Assembly: GCF_002904335.1 (NCBI RefSeq)
Contig: NZ_PPHF01000118.1
Coordinates: 22,604-86,603 of the forward strand
Direction of reading: 5' to 3'
Origin: Amycolatopsis sp. CA-126428
GTDB lineage: Bacteria; Actinomycetota; Actinomycetes; Mycobacteriales; Pseudonocardiaceae
Length of the DNA stretch: 64,000 nucleotides
The notes under the pieces: generated by a model
What the model was told of the DNA's origin: nothing
Databases searched by the model: none
What the model saw: only the letters and a program-made list of their open reading frames with translations
Shown: positions 30,825 through 38,270 of the stretch, piece after piece
Numbering within the stretch: position 1 is the first letter of the stretch
Layout of the letters: the number at the start of each line of letters is the position of its first letter
Made by a program: the position numbers and the translations under genes

Positions 30825-33800
30825 TCACGCCGGAGCCGTGAAAACGTACGAGCCCGACGGCACGAAGTACGTCCCCGCGGCCGACGGCACCGCCTCGGGC
30901 GGCGCGGTGATCTCCGCGGGCCGAGACGTCGGCACCACCACCGTCGCCGAGGAACCGGCCGGGACCGTCACCCGCAGCGTCAGCTTTCCGTTCACGATCG
31001 ACCAGTCGCTGACCGCGCCGCCGTACGGCGTCTCGTACGCCGACTTCGCCGAGGTCAAGCCGCCACCCGGGACGGGCGCGATCCGCAGCGCCGAGTAGCC
31101 CGGGGACGCCGGGGCCAGCCCGCCCACCGAGCGGTACAGGAAGTCGCCGACCGAGCCGAGACCGTAGTGGTTGAACGAGTTCATCCCGGGGTCGTTGAAC
31201 GAGCCGTCCGGCTTGATGCCGTCCCAGCGCTCCCAGATCGTCGTCGCGCCGTGGCCGATCATGTAGCCCCAGCCGGGGAAGTCGGGCTGCAGCAGCACCC
31301 GGTAGGCGACGTCGGCGTGGCCGTGCGCCGCCAGCACCGGTAACAGGTTCTCCACCCCGAGGAACCCGACGCTGAGGTGCCCACCGGCCGCCGTGACGCG
31401 CGCCGCCAGCTTGTCCGCCGCCGGCTGGACGCGGTCGGCCGGCAGCAGCCCGAAGGCCAGCGCCAGGACGTACCCGGTCTGCGTGTTCGACCCGACCGTG
31501 CCGTCCGCCGCCACGAACCGGTTCGTGAACGCGGCGCCGACCTGATCGGCGAGCGTCCCGTACTTCGCCGCTTCCGCGGTGTGCCCGGTGGCCGCGGCCA
31601 TCCGGGACACCAGCCGCGACGACCACGCGAAGAACGCCGTCGAGATCAGGTCCTGCGCGGTGTTGTCGTTGACGTTCAGCCAGTCCCCGTAGGTCTGGTG
31701 GTCGCGGATCAGGTCCGCGCCCGACGTCGAGCGCAGGTACTCGACCCACCGGACCATCGCCGCGAAGTGCTCCTGGATCACGCCGGTGTCGCCGTAACGC
31801 TGCCACAGGGTGTAGGGCACGATGACGCCCGCGTCGCCCCAGCCGGCCGTGCCCGAGCCGCCGAGCACGCCCGGCGCGACGTCGGTGAACGACCCGTCGT
31901 CGTGCTGCGCGTCGACGAGGTCGTCGCTGAACTTGCCGAGGAAGTTCGCGACGTCGAGGTTGAACGTCGACGTCCCGGCGAAGATCCCGATGTCGCCGGT
32001 CCAGCCGAGCCGCTCGTCGCGCTGCGGGCAGTCGCTCGGCACCGACAGCATGTTGGAGCGCTCGCCCCACAGGATGTTGTGCTGCAGCTGGTTCACCAGC
32101 GGGTTCGACGTCGTGAACGTGCCGGTCTGCGCGCCGGTGGTCCACATCGCCCGGCCGGTCAAGGTCGACGTCGTCGGCGCGGACGGCAGGCCGGTCAGCT
32201 CGACGTACCGGTAGCCGTGCACGGTGAACCGCGGTTCGTACGTCTCGGCGCCGCCGGTGCCCGCGAGGGTGAACCGGTCGGTGGCCTGGGCCGCGCGGAG
32301 GTTGGCCGTGTAGATCGTGCCGTCCGGGTTGAGCACTTCGGCGTGCCGCATGGTCACCGTCGTGCCGGCGGGCCCGGTCACGGACAACCGGTTCCAGCCG
32401 CCGAAGTTCTGGCCGAGGTCGGCCACCCACACGCCGGGCTTCGGCTGGGTCCACGCGACCGGCTTGAACTCCTGCTGCACCGTGACGCCGTTGTCCACCT
32501 GGGACACCAGATTCGGCTGCGCACCGGTCTTCACCCGGGGTGCCGCCCAGGCGCGGTCGTCGAAGCCGGGCCGGTCCCAGCCGGTGGCCAGCCGCGCGTC
32601 GTACGTTTCGCCCTGGTAGAGGTCGTCCGCGCGGATCGGGCCGTCACCGGCCTTCCACGTGCCGTCGGTCGCGATCGTGCTGCTCGTGCCGTCGGTGTAG
32701 GTCAGCCGCAGCTGCGCGGAGTACCACGGTTCGGTGCCGTACTTCTGGCTCCCGGCGATGCCGACGCTCCCGGAGTACCAGCCGTTGCCCACCAGCGCGC
32801 CCAGCACGTTCTCTCCGGGGCGGATCTGCCCGGTGACGTCGGAAACCCGGTACTGCACGCGTTTCGCGTAGTCGGTCCAGCCGGGGGACAGGACCTCCGA
32901 GCCGACCTTGACGCCGTTGAGGTGGGTCTCCTGCAGCCCGAGCGCGGTCGTCAGCAGCCGCGCGTTCGCGACCCGCTTCGTGACCGTGAAGCTCTTGCGC
33001 AGCAGGGGAGCGGGGGCGCTGACGGCGACGTTCGCGCCCCACGGCCCGGTGCCGTAGGCGGTCAGCGCCCGGGCCGCGGGCCAGGAACTGTCGTCGAAGG
33101 CGCGTTGCTCCCAGCCGTCCGGGCCGCTCTGGCTCGCCTTCCACGTGCCGTCGGTGACCAGCGAGGGTCCACCTTGGACGGTCAGCTTCGCGATCGTCCC
33201 GGCCGGGCTCTGCGTGGTGTTCTCCGTGCTGATGGCGATCGTGTTCGTCCCGGCCGTCAGCAGGCTGCCGACTTCGGCGACCGCGGCCGTCTTCCACGAG
33301 TCGGCGACCCGCGGCGAGTCGCTGACGCGGGTGCCGTTGACCCAGACGGTCGCGGTGTCGTCCCCGGTCACGACCAAGGTGGCCTTCGCCGGGGCCGCGG
33401 CCAGGTCCAGGGTCTTGCGGAAGAAGCGGGTGGCCGGCGGTACGCCGCCGAGCGGATCGCCTTCGGGGTACCAGATCCAGCTCGCCCCGGCGAGGTCCGG
33501 GCCGGCCGTGGCGCGGCCGAGGAACGCGCCGGTCCACTCGGTCGCCGGGGCCCGCAGCGCGGTTTCGAAGCGCTGCACCGGGCTCCAGCCGGTCGTCCGG
33601 CCCTGGCCGTCCCAGACGCGGACCTTCCAGGTGTACGCGGTCAGCGAGCCGAGCGCGGGACCGCCGTAGGCGACGTCGGCCTGCTGCGCCGAGGTGACGC
33701 GGCCGCTGTCCCAGAGGTCGCGCCCGCCGGCGGACACGACGATCTGGTACGCCGACTGCCGCTGCTGCGGCGCGGGTGAGGTCAGCTTCCAGGCGAACCG

Positions 33801-34469
33801 CGCCTGTGCCGGATCGACGCCCAGCGGATTGACGCGGTTCGCGACCGTGGCGCTCGCGACCGACAGCGGTGACGCTTCCGCCTGGTTCGGGGTGATGACG
33901 CCGGTGCCCCACGGCGCGGTGCCGTAGGCGCCGAGATCCGCGGCGGGCGCCCAGGTCCCGTCCGCGAAACCGGGCTGTTCCCAGCCTTCCGGCACGGTCG
34001 GCGCGCTCTTCCAGCCGGCCCCGGTGGCCAGGTCGGTGGTGCCGGCCGCGGTCGTGACCCGCAGCCGCCCGAGCAGGCCGGCCGGGCCGCCGGCGTTGCG
34101 GACGGCGACGGCGAGGGTGTTGACGCCCGGGGTGAGCGCCGGCCGCAGGTCCACCGGCAGCGCCGTGCGCCACGAGTCCCGGGTGCGGGCCGAGGACGCG
34201 AGCGGGGTGCCGTTGAGCCAGACGTCGGCGGTGTCGTCGCCGGTGAGGACGAGCCGGGCGTCGGTGACCGCCCCGGCCGGCACGGTGAACGTCGTCCGGA
34301 AGTACCGGGTCCCGGCGGGCGCGGGAGTCCCTTCCCGGTACCAGATCCAGTGCGCGCCGGCCAGGGCGGGCGGCGGCGCGGCGCCGGCCGGGGGAACCGC
34401 GGCGGCCGACAGGGCCAGGATCGCGGCGAGGGTCGTGGTGGTGGCGCGCCAGAGCTTCGAGGGCAGCAT
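30825..34469 (-). CDS. Secreted GH78 alpha-L-rhamnosidase, multi-domain
   Basis: A 1214-residue enzyme with a signal peptide (LAAILALSAAAVPPAGA). Two related carbohydrate-binding-like modules begin HWIWYREGTPAPAGTRYFR (about residue 39) and SWIWYPEGDPLGGVPPATRF (about 330), each with GDDTADVWLNGT- or GDDTATVWVNGT-type loops, separated by an Fn3-like Bac_rhamnosid_N domain. The alpha/alpha-barrel carries CPQRDERLGW (about 813), and TIWERWD near 1074 supplies catalytic carboxylates. It removes terminal L-rhamnose from plant or bacterial glycans outside the cell. ATG at 34469 has an AAGGGAG ribosome site; a LacI-type operator lies upstream. Confidence 0.93.
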   Translation of the reverse strand: MLPSKLWRATTTTLAAILALSAAAVPPAGAAPPPALAGAHWIWYREGTPAPAGTRYFRTTFTVPAGAVTDARLVLTGDDTADVWLNGTPLASSARTRDSWRTALPVDLRPALTPGVNTLAVAVRNAGGPAGLLGRLRVTTAAGTTDLATGAGWKSAPTVPEGWEQPGFADGTWAPAADLGAYGTAPWGTGVITPNQAEASPLSVASATVANRVNPLGVDPAQARFAWKLTSPAPQQRQSAYQIVVSAGGRDLWDSGRVTSAQQADVAYGGPALGSLTAYTWKVRVWDGQGRTTGWSPVQRFETALRAPATEWTGAFLGRATAGPDLAGASWIWYPEGDPLGGVPPATRFFRKTLDLAAAPAKATLVVTGDDTATVWVNGTRVSDSPRVADSWKTAAVAEVGSLLTAGTNTIAISTENTTQSPAGTIAKLTVQGGPSLVTDGTWKASQSGPDGWEQRAFDDSSWPAARALTAYGTGPWGANVAVSAPAPLLRKSFTVTKRVANARLLTTALGLQETHLNGVKVGSEVLSPGWTDYAKRVQYRVSDVTGQIRPGENVLGALVGNGWYSGSVGIAGSQKYGTEPWYSAQLRLTYTDGTSSTIATDGTWKAGDGPIRADDLYQGETYDARLATGWDRPGFDDRAWAAPRVKTGAQPNLVSQVDNGVTVQQEFKPVAWTQPKPGVWVADLGQNFGGWNRLSVTGPAGTTVTMRHAEVLNPDGTIYTANLRAAQATDRFTLAGTGGAETYEPRFTVHGYRYVELTGLPSAPTTSTLTGRAMWTTGAQTGTFTTSNPLVNQLQHNILWGERSNMLSVPSDCPQRDERLGWTGDIGIFAGTSTFNLDVANFLGKFSDDLVDAQHDDGSFTDVAPGVLGGSGTAGWGDAGVIVPYTLWQRYGDTGVIQEHFAAMVRWVEYLRSTSGADLIRDHQTYGDWLNVNDNTAQDLISTAFFAWSSRLVSRMAAATGHTAEAAKYGTLADQVGAAFTNRFVAADGTVGSNTQTGYVLALAFGLLPADRVQPAADKLAARVTAAGGHLSVGFLGVENLLPVLAAHGHADVAYRVLLQPDFPGWGYMIGHGATTIWERWDGIKPDGSFNDPGMNSFNHYGLGSVGDFLYRSVGGLAPASPGYSALRIAPVPGGGLTSAKSAYETPYGGAVSDWSIVNGKLTLRVTVPAGSSATVVVPTSRPAEITAPPEAVPSAAGTYFVPSGSYVFTAPA

Positions 34470-34503
34470 GCAGGGCTCCCTTGCGGCGGGGACGAACGAG
34501 GGA

Positions 34504-34517
34504 TTAGAACGTTTCAA
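34504..34517. promoter_or_regulatory. LacI-type operator for the rhamnosidase gene
   Basis: TTAGAACGTTTCAA, a near-palindrome centred on AACGTT, as in LacI/CcpA-type sites, 35 bases upstream of the rhamnosidase start. No LacI gene is seen in the window. Confidence 0.6.
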
Positions 34518-34612
34518 CCAGGCGTGGTAGGTGACTGTAATGAGAAGCTCACGCATTGGCAATACGCCACCGGTAGGCCCGGTGCCCGCAGTCCGACGTC
34601 GGCCACGCTTTC

Positions 34613-35926
34613 CTAAATCGTTTCAGGTCGCCGGTTCCGCCGCACCCGGACGACCACGACGACGGCCGCCGTGGCCAGCAGCACCAGCACGATCGGCAGG
34701 GCCGTCGGCAGCCAGGGCCAGGCGTCGCCTTCGAAGACGACCCCGTCGGTGGGCAGCTCCAGCACCTTCGCCGTCCACCGCGCGGTGGCGACGTCGGTGC
34801 GGCGGGACAGCCCGCTGACCGCGGTGTCGTAGGGGAAGCCCGGCCGGTCGTGGACGTACTCGGGCGCCGGGCCGCCGGGTGGCGGCGTGACCCCGCGCGT
34901 TGCGCCGGGTACGAGCAGCCGGTCGAGGTCCGGCGCGGCGGTCAGAGCGGCCCGGGGCAGGAACGTCAGTCCGTGCCGGGACCGGATCGGGCCGCCGTCG
35001 GCGCTCACGGCCAGGGTGCGCGAGGACAGCGACTGGCCTTCGGTGTCGAACACCGAAGCGAGCTCGACCTCGCCGACGCCGTTCGCGAGCAGCACGCCGA
35101 TTTTGTCGGGGTTCCAGCGGAACCCGGCGTCGATGATCGCCACCGCGTCCGGCATCCCGGCCGGCGGGTGCACCGGCACCGCGGTGCCGTAGCGGCGCCA
35201 GCCGACGGCCGCCGCGGCGTCGGCCGCCACCGCGGGCCCCGCCAGCCGTTCGACCCAGTGCAGCGTGCCGTCGATGCCGGAGAGGATCCCGGCGGTGGTG
35301 ACGACGTTCCCGTCGTCGACGAACCGCATCCCGCGCACCCACCGCACCGCCGGGTAGGCGGCAGCCCAGGCGTCGACCTTGAGCCAGTGCGCGGTGGCCG
35401 GCCGCCCGTCGAGCAACCCGGCGGAGGCGAGCACCGCGCCGCCGTTGCAGACGCTCAGCAGCTTGGAGCCGTGCCCGGCCTGCGCCCGCAGCCAGGTGGT
35501 GACCGGCTCGGTGCCGGGCTCGCCGACGTCCGGGAACGCGGGCACGACGACGAGGTCCGGCGCGGATCCGCCGAGCCGGGCGGCGAGGCCGGCGAAATCG
35601 AGGTCCGGCACCAGGTCGAGGCCGCCGGTCAGCGGTTTCGGCTCGCGGTGCGGCGCCACCGTGTAGACGTTGAACCGGCCGGTCGCGGCCAGGATCTCGT
35701 AGGGGGCGAGTGCGTCCGACACCACGGCACCGCGATCGCCGACGACGACCACCGCGGTCGGCTTGGCCGGGTCGTGGGGGACCGGCGCCGCGGCGGGGAC
35801 GGGCCGCGGCGGGCCGGGGGCGTAGAGGGCGTCGATCGCACCGAGCGCGGAGACGGTCGCGCCGACGGCGGGAACCACCAGCACGGCGGCGATCGCGGCG
35901 AGGAGGAAAGCGAGGCGCTTCAGCAT
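34613..35926 (-). CDS. Membrane-anchored DJ-1/PfpI-domain protein
   Basis: A 437-residue protein with an N-terminal signal or anchor helix (MLKRLAFLLAAIAAVLVVPA) and a C-terminal membrane helix (WLPTALPIVLVLLATAAVVV, about 400-420) ending in a basic tail. The long middle part is exported and holds a GATase1/DJ-1 fold with the nucleophile elbow SVCNGGAVLASAGLLDG. A second, less conserved domain begins near DAVAIIDAGFRWNPDKIG. It starts 2 bases after the stop of the small membrane protein, so the two form an operon with the two-component genes upstream. Transcriptional AraC-type or chaperone roles of DJ-1 relatives do not apply directly to an exported form. Confidence 0.82.
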   Translation of the reverse strand: MLKRLAFLLAAIAAVLVVPAVGATVSALGAIDALYAPGPPRPVPAAAPVPHDPAKPTAVVVVGDRGAVVSDALAPYEILAATGRFNVYTVAPHREPKPLTGGLDLVPDLDFAGLAARLGGSAPDLVVVPAFPDVGEPGTEPVTTWLRAQAGHGSKLLSVCNGGAVLASAGLLDGRPATAHWLKVDAWAAAYPAVRWVRGMRFVDDGNVVTTAGILSGIDGTLHWVERLAGPAVAADAAAAVGWRRYGTAVPVHPPAGMPDAVAIIDAGFRWNPDKIGVLLANGVGEVELASVFDTEGQSLSSRTLAVSADGGPIRSRHGLTFLPRAALTAAPDLDRLLVPGATRGVTPPPGGPAPEYVHDRPGFPYDTAVSGLSRRTDVATARWTAKVLELPTDGVVFEGDAWPWLPTALPIVLVLLATAAVVVVVRVRRNRRPETI

Positions 35927-35928
35927 GA

Positions 35929-36318
35929 TCAGTGCCAGTACTCGGCGCGGCGCCACACCATGGCGGCGAGCATCAGCGGGAACATGATCACGTGCCCGGC
36001 GACCATCAGCGCGGTGCCGGAGATCGCGCCCAGCCCGTACGGCACGAGCAGCGCGGCGAACGGCAGGTACATCACGGCGGCCATCTCGGCGATCCGCGGC
36101 CACGGGTGTCGGCGCAGCGCCAAGGCGAGGCCCATCGCGACGGTCATGTTCGTGGCCATCACGATCGCGTCGACGGCCGGCCGCTCGAGCCAGGCGGCCG
36201 GCCACAGCGGGCCGAGCGCCACCATGCCGGCGAGCATGGCGACGACCATCTCGACGTAGTGGCCGGCGAACCGCGCGAGCTTGCGGGCGGTGGTCCGGGG
36301 GACTTCGGTGGTGGTCAT
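35929..36318 (-). CDS. Small four-helix membrane protein
   Basis: A 129-residue membrane protein with four hydrophobic helices (FAGHYVEMVVAMLAGMVALG, DAIVMATNMTVAMGLALAL, IAEMAAVMYLPFAALLVPYG, ALMVAGHVIMFPLMLAAMVW). It is unusually rich in methionine within the helices. The ATG at 36318 follows TGGAGGGAAACC. It is translated just ahead of the DJ-1/PfpI-domain gene and 87 bases after the response regulator on the same strand. I do not recognise a family with certainty; the Met content suggests possible metal handling, which is a guess. Confidence 0.7.
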   Translation of the reverse strand: MTTTEVPRTTARKLARFAGHYVEMVVAMLAGMVALGPLWPAAWLERPAVDAIVMATNMTVAMGLALALRRHPWPRIAEMAAVMYLPFAALLVPYGLGAISGTALMVAGHVIMFPLMLAAMVWRRAEYWH

Positions 36319-36405
36319 GGTTTCCCTCCAGGATTGTTCCTGGACGAGAATCGCGGTTCCCGGCCGTGCTGCCAGGTGCCGGAAGTCATGACCGGGGGTC
36401 ACGGT

Positions 36406-37059
36406 CTAAAGCAGGCCGAGATCCCTCGCGCGGAGCGCGGCCTGGGTCCGGTCGCGCGCGCCGAGCTTGCCCAGCACGTTCGTGACGTGGTTCTTCACCG
36501 TGCCTTCGGCGAGGAACAGCGCCGCGGCGATCTCGCGGTTGCTGCGGCCGTCGGCGAGCAGCCGCAGCACGTCGAGTTCGCGCTCGGACAGCGGCACCAC
36601 CAGCGGCTGGGGCCGCGGCTCCGGCGCGTCCGGCAGCTGGGCGAACCGCGCCACCACCTTGGCCGCCACCGACGGCTGCAGCACGGACTCCCCGCGCGCC
36701 GCCGCCAGCACCGCCTCGACCAGCCGTGCCGACGAGACGTCCTTCAGCAGGTAGCCGACGGCGCCCGCACGCAGGGCCGCGAAGACGTCTTCGTCGTCGT
36801 CGAAGGTGGTCAGCGCGATGACCCGGACGTTCGGCTGCTCCGCCCGCAGCCGCCGGGTCGCGGCCACGCCGTCGAGGACCGGCATCCGGAGGTCCATCAG
36901 GACGACGTCCGGGGCCAGCGAAGCGGCTTCGCGCAGGGCTTCGGCGCCGTTGCCGGCTTCGCCGACGACGTCGATGCCGTCGTGCGTGGCGAGCAGGGTG
37001 GCGAGGGCTTCGCGGAACAGGGCCTGGTCGTCGACGAGCAGGACGCGGACCGGCGTCAT
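36406..37059 (-). CDS. NarL/LuxR-type response regulator
   Basis: A 217-residue response regulator. The receiver domain has LLVDDQALFREAL and the phosphoacceptor Asp56 in VVLMDLRMPVLDG, with TTFDDDEDVF and LLKD following. The C-terminal LuxR helix-turn-helix is LSERELDVLRLLADGRSNRE then IAAALFLAEGTVKNHV. Its ATG at 37059 overlaps the kinase stop (ATGA), so kinase and regulator are coexpressed. The likely targets are the membrane protein and DJ-1/PfpI genes just downstream. Confidence 0.94.
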   Translation of the reverse strand: MTPVRVLLVDDQALFREALATLLATHDGIDVVGEAGNGAEALREAASLAPDVVLMDLRMPVLDGVAATRRLRAEQPNVRVIALTTFDDDEDVFAALRAGAVGYLLKDVSSARLVEAVLAAARGESVLQPSVAAKVVARFAQLPDAPEPRPQPLVVPLSERELDVLRLLADGRSNREIAAALFLAEGTVKNHVTNVLGKLGARDRTQAALRARDLGLL

Positions 37060-38150
37060 CCGGGGATCTCCATGGTCAGGGCGCTGCCGCCACCGGGGGT
37101 CGAGGTGAAGGCGAGTTCGCCGCCGAGGTGGGCGGCCCGTTCGCGAAGCCCGACCAGGCCGAAGCCGGCCGGCTCGCCGCCGTCGCTGCCCCGGCCGTCG
37201 TCGCGGACTTCGACCCGGACCGCCGCGGCGGCGTAGTCCAGGACGACGGCCACGGTCTCGGCGGCGGCGTGCTTGCGGACGTTCGTCAGGCCTTCCTGCG
37301 CGGCCCGGTAGAGCGCTTCACGCTGCTCCTCGGAGAGCGGGCGTTCGGTCCCGGTGACCGTGAGCCGGGCCGGGACACCGGTCGCCGACGTCTCTTCCGC
37401 GAGGGCTTGCAGCGCTTCCGGCAGCGGCGGGATCGCCCGCGGCTCGCGCAGCGTCCGGACCGAGCGGCGCACCTCGGCCAGCGCGGTTTCGGCCTGCTCC
37501 TGGGCTTTCGCCAGGACGGCGTCGGCCTTGCCGGGATCGGCCGGCAGCACCGCCCGCGCGGCCTTCACCTGCATCTGGACGACGGTGAGCGAATGCCCGA
37601 GCCCGTCGTGGATGTCGCGCGCGACGCGGTTGCGCTCCTGCGCCGTCGCGAGCCGCTCCGCCTGGGCGGCGTGGTCGCGGAGTTTCGCGTGCGCTTCGGC
37701 GAGTTCGCCGCGCGAGCGCTGTTCCCGCAGCAGCAGTTCGGTGATGATCGCGGCGAACAGCACCGACATGAACGTGCCGATCCCTTCCCGCAGCCCTTCG
37801 CCCAGCGACATCCCGAGGTGCACGAGCGGGACCACGGCGATCACCAGCGCGATCGCCGGCCGCGGCAGGCGCAGCAGCACGCACTGGCTGACCAGCACGA
37901 CCAGGAACAACGTCGTCCCGACGCCGGCGTCGATCGTGAAGAGCACGAAGGCCAGGGGCAGCTGGACGGCGACGTAGGCCGCGCTCCAGGCGAGCCGCTC
38001 GCGGCCGCGCACCCAGCCGAAGACCACCGTCGCGAACACGGCGAAGACCGCGCCGAGCACGAGGGCGAGCCGGGGTTCGCCGGAGCCGAGCACCCCGAGC
38101 ACGATCGAGAGGAAGGCGCCGCAGGTCAGCACCCCGAGGGCGCGGTTCAT
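37056..38150 (-). CDS. NarL-type sensor histidine kinase
   Basis: A 364-residue kinase of the HisKA_3 type. Four or five membrane helices fill residues 5-140 without a large outside loop, so it may sense the membrane itself. His181 in RNRVARDIHDGLGHSL is the phospho-site. The ATP domain contains EGLTNVRKHA (N box), DDGRG and GFGLVGLRERA (G boxes). The ATG at 38150 (MNRALG) is preferred to an upstream GTG-rich extension. It is first in the operon with the response regulator. Confidence 0.93.
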   Translation of the reverse strand: MNRALGVLTCGAFLSIVLGVLGSGEPRLALVLGAVFAVFATVVFGWVRGRERLAWSAAYVAVQLPLAFVLFTIDAGVGTTLFLVVLVSQCVLLRLPRPAIALVIAVVPLVHLGMSLGEGLREGIGTFMSVLFAAIITELLLREQRSRGELAEAHAKLRDHAAQAERLATAQERNRVARDIHDGLGHSLTVVQMQVKAARAVLPADPGKADAVLAKAQEQAETALAEVRRSVRTLREPRAIPPLPEALQALAEETSATGVPARLTVTGTERPLSEEQREALYRAAQEGLTNVRKHAAAETVAVVLDYAAAAVRVEVRDDGRGSDGGEPAGFGLVGLRERAAHLGGELAFTSTPGGGSALTMEIPG

Positions 38151-38270
38151 GCGGTCACTGTGGAGGCTGCGGCGCCCCGCGGTCAACCGCGAAAGCGCTC
38201 ACACGGCCGTTCGACACCCGGGCGCTTACGCTGGAAACCACGGCGAGGCCGATACGGGGGTTTGACATCG

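Noticed and set aside
34613..36205. Extension of the DJ-1/PfpI gene into the small membrane protein region as one fusion protein
   Set aside because: The longer frame upstream of 35926 is antisense-like, while the membrane protein is in another frame with its own ribosome site and a stop 2 bases before the DJ-1 ATG.
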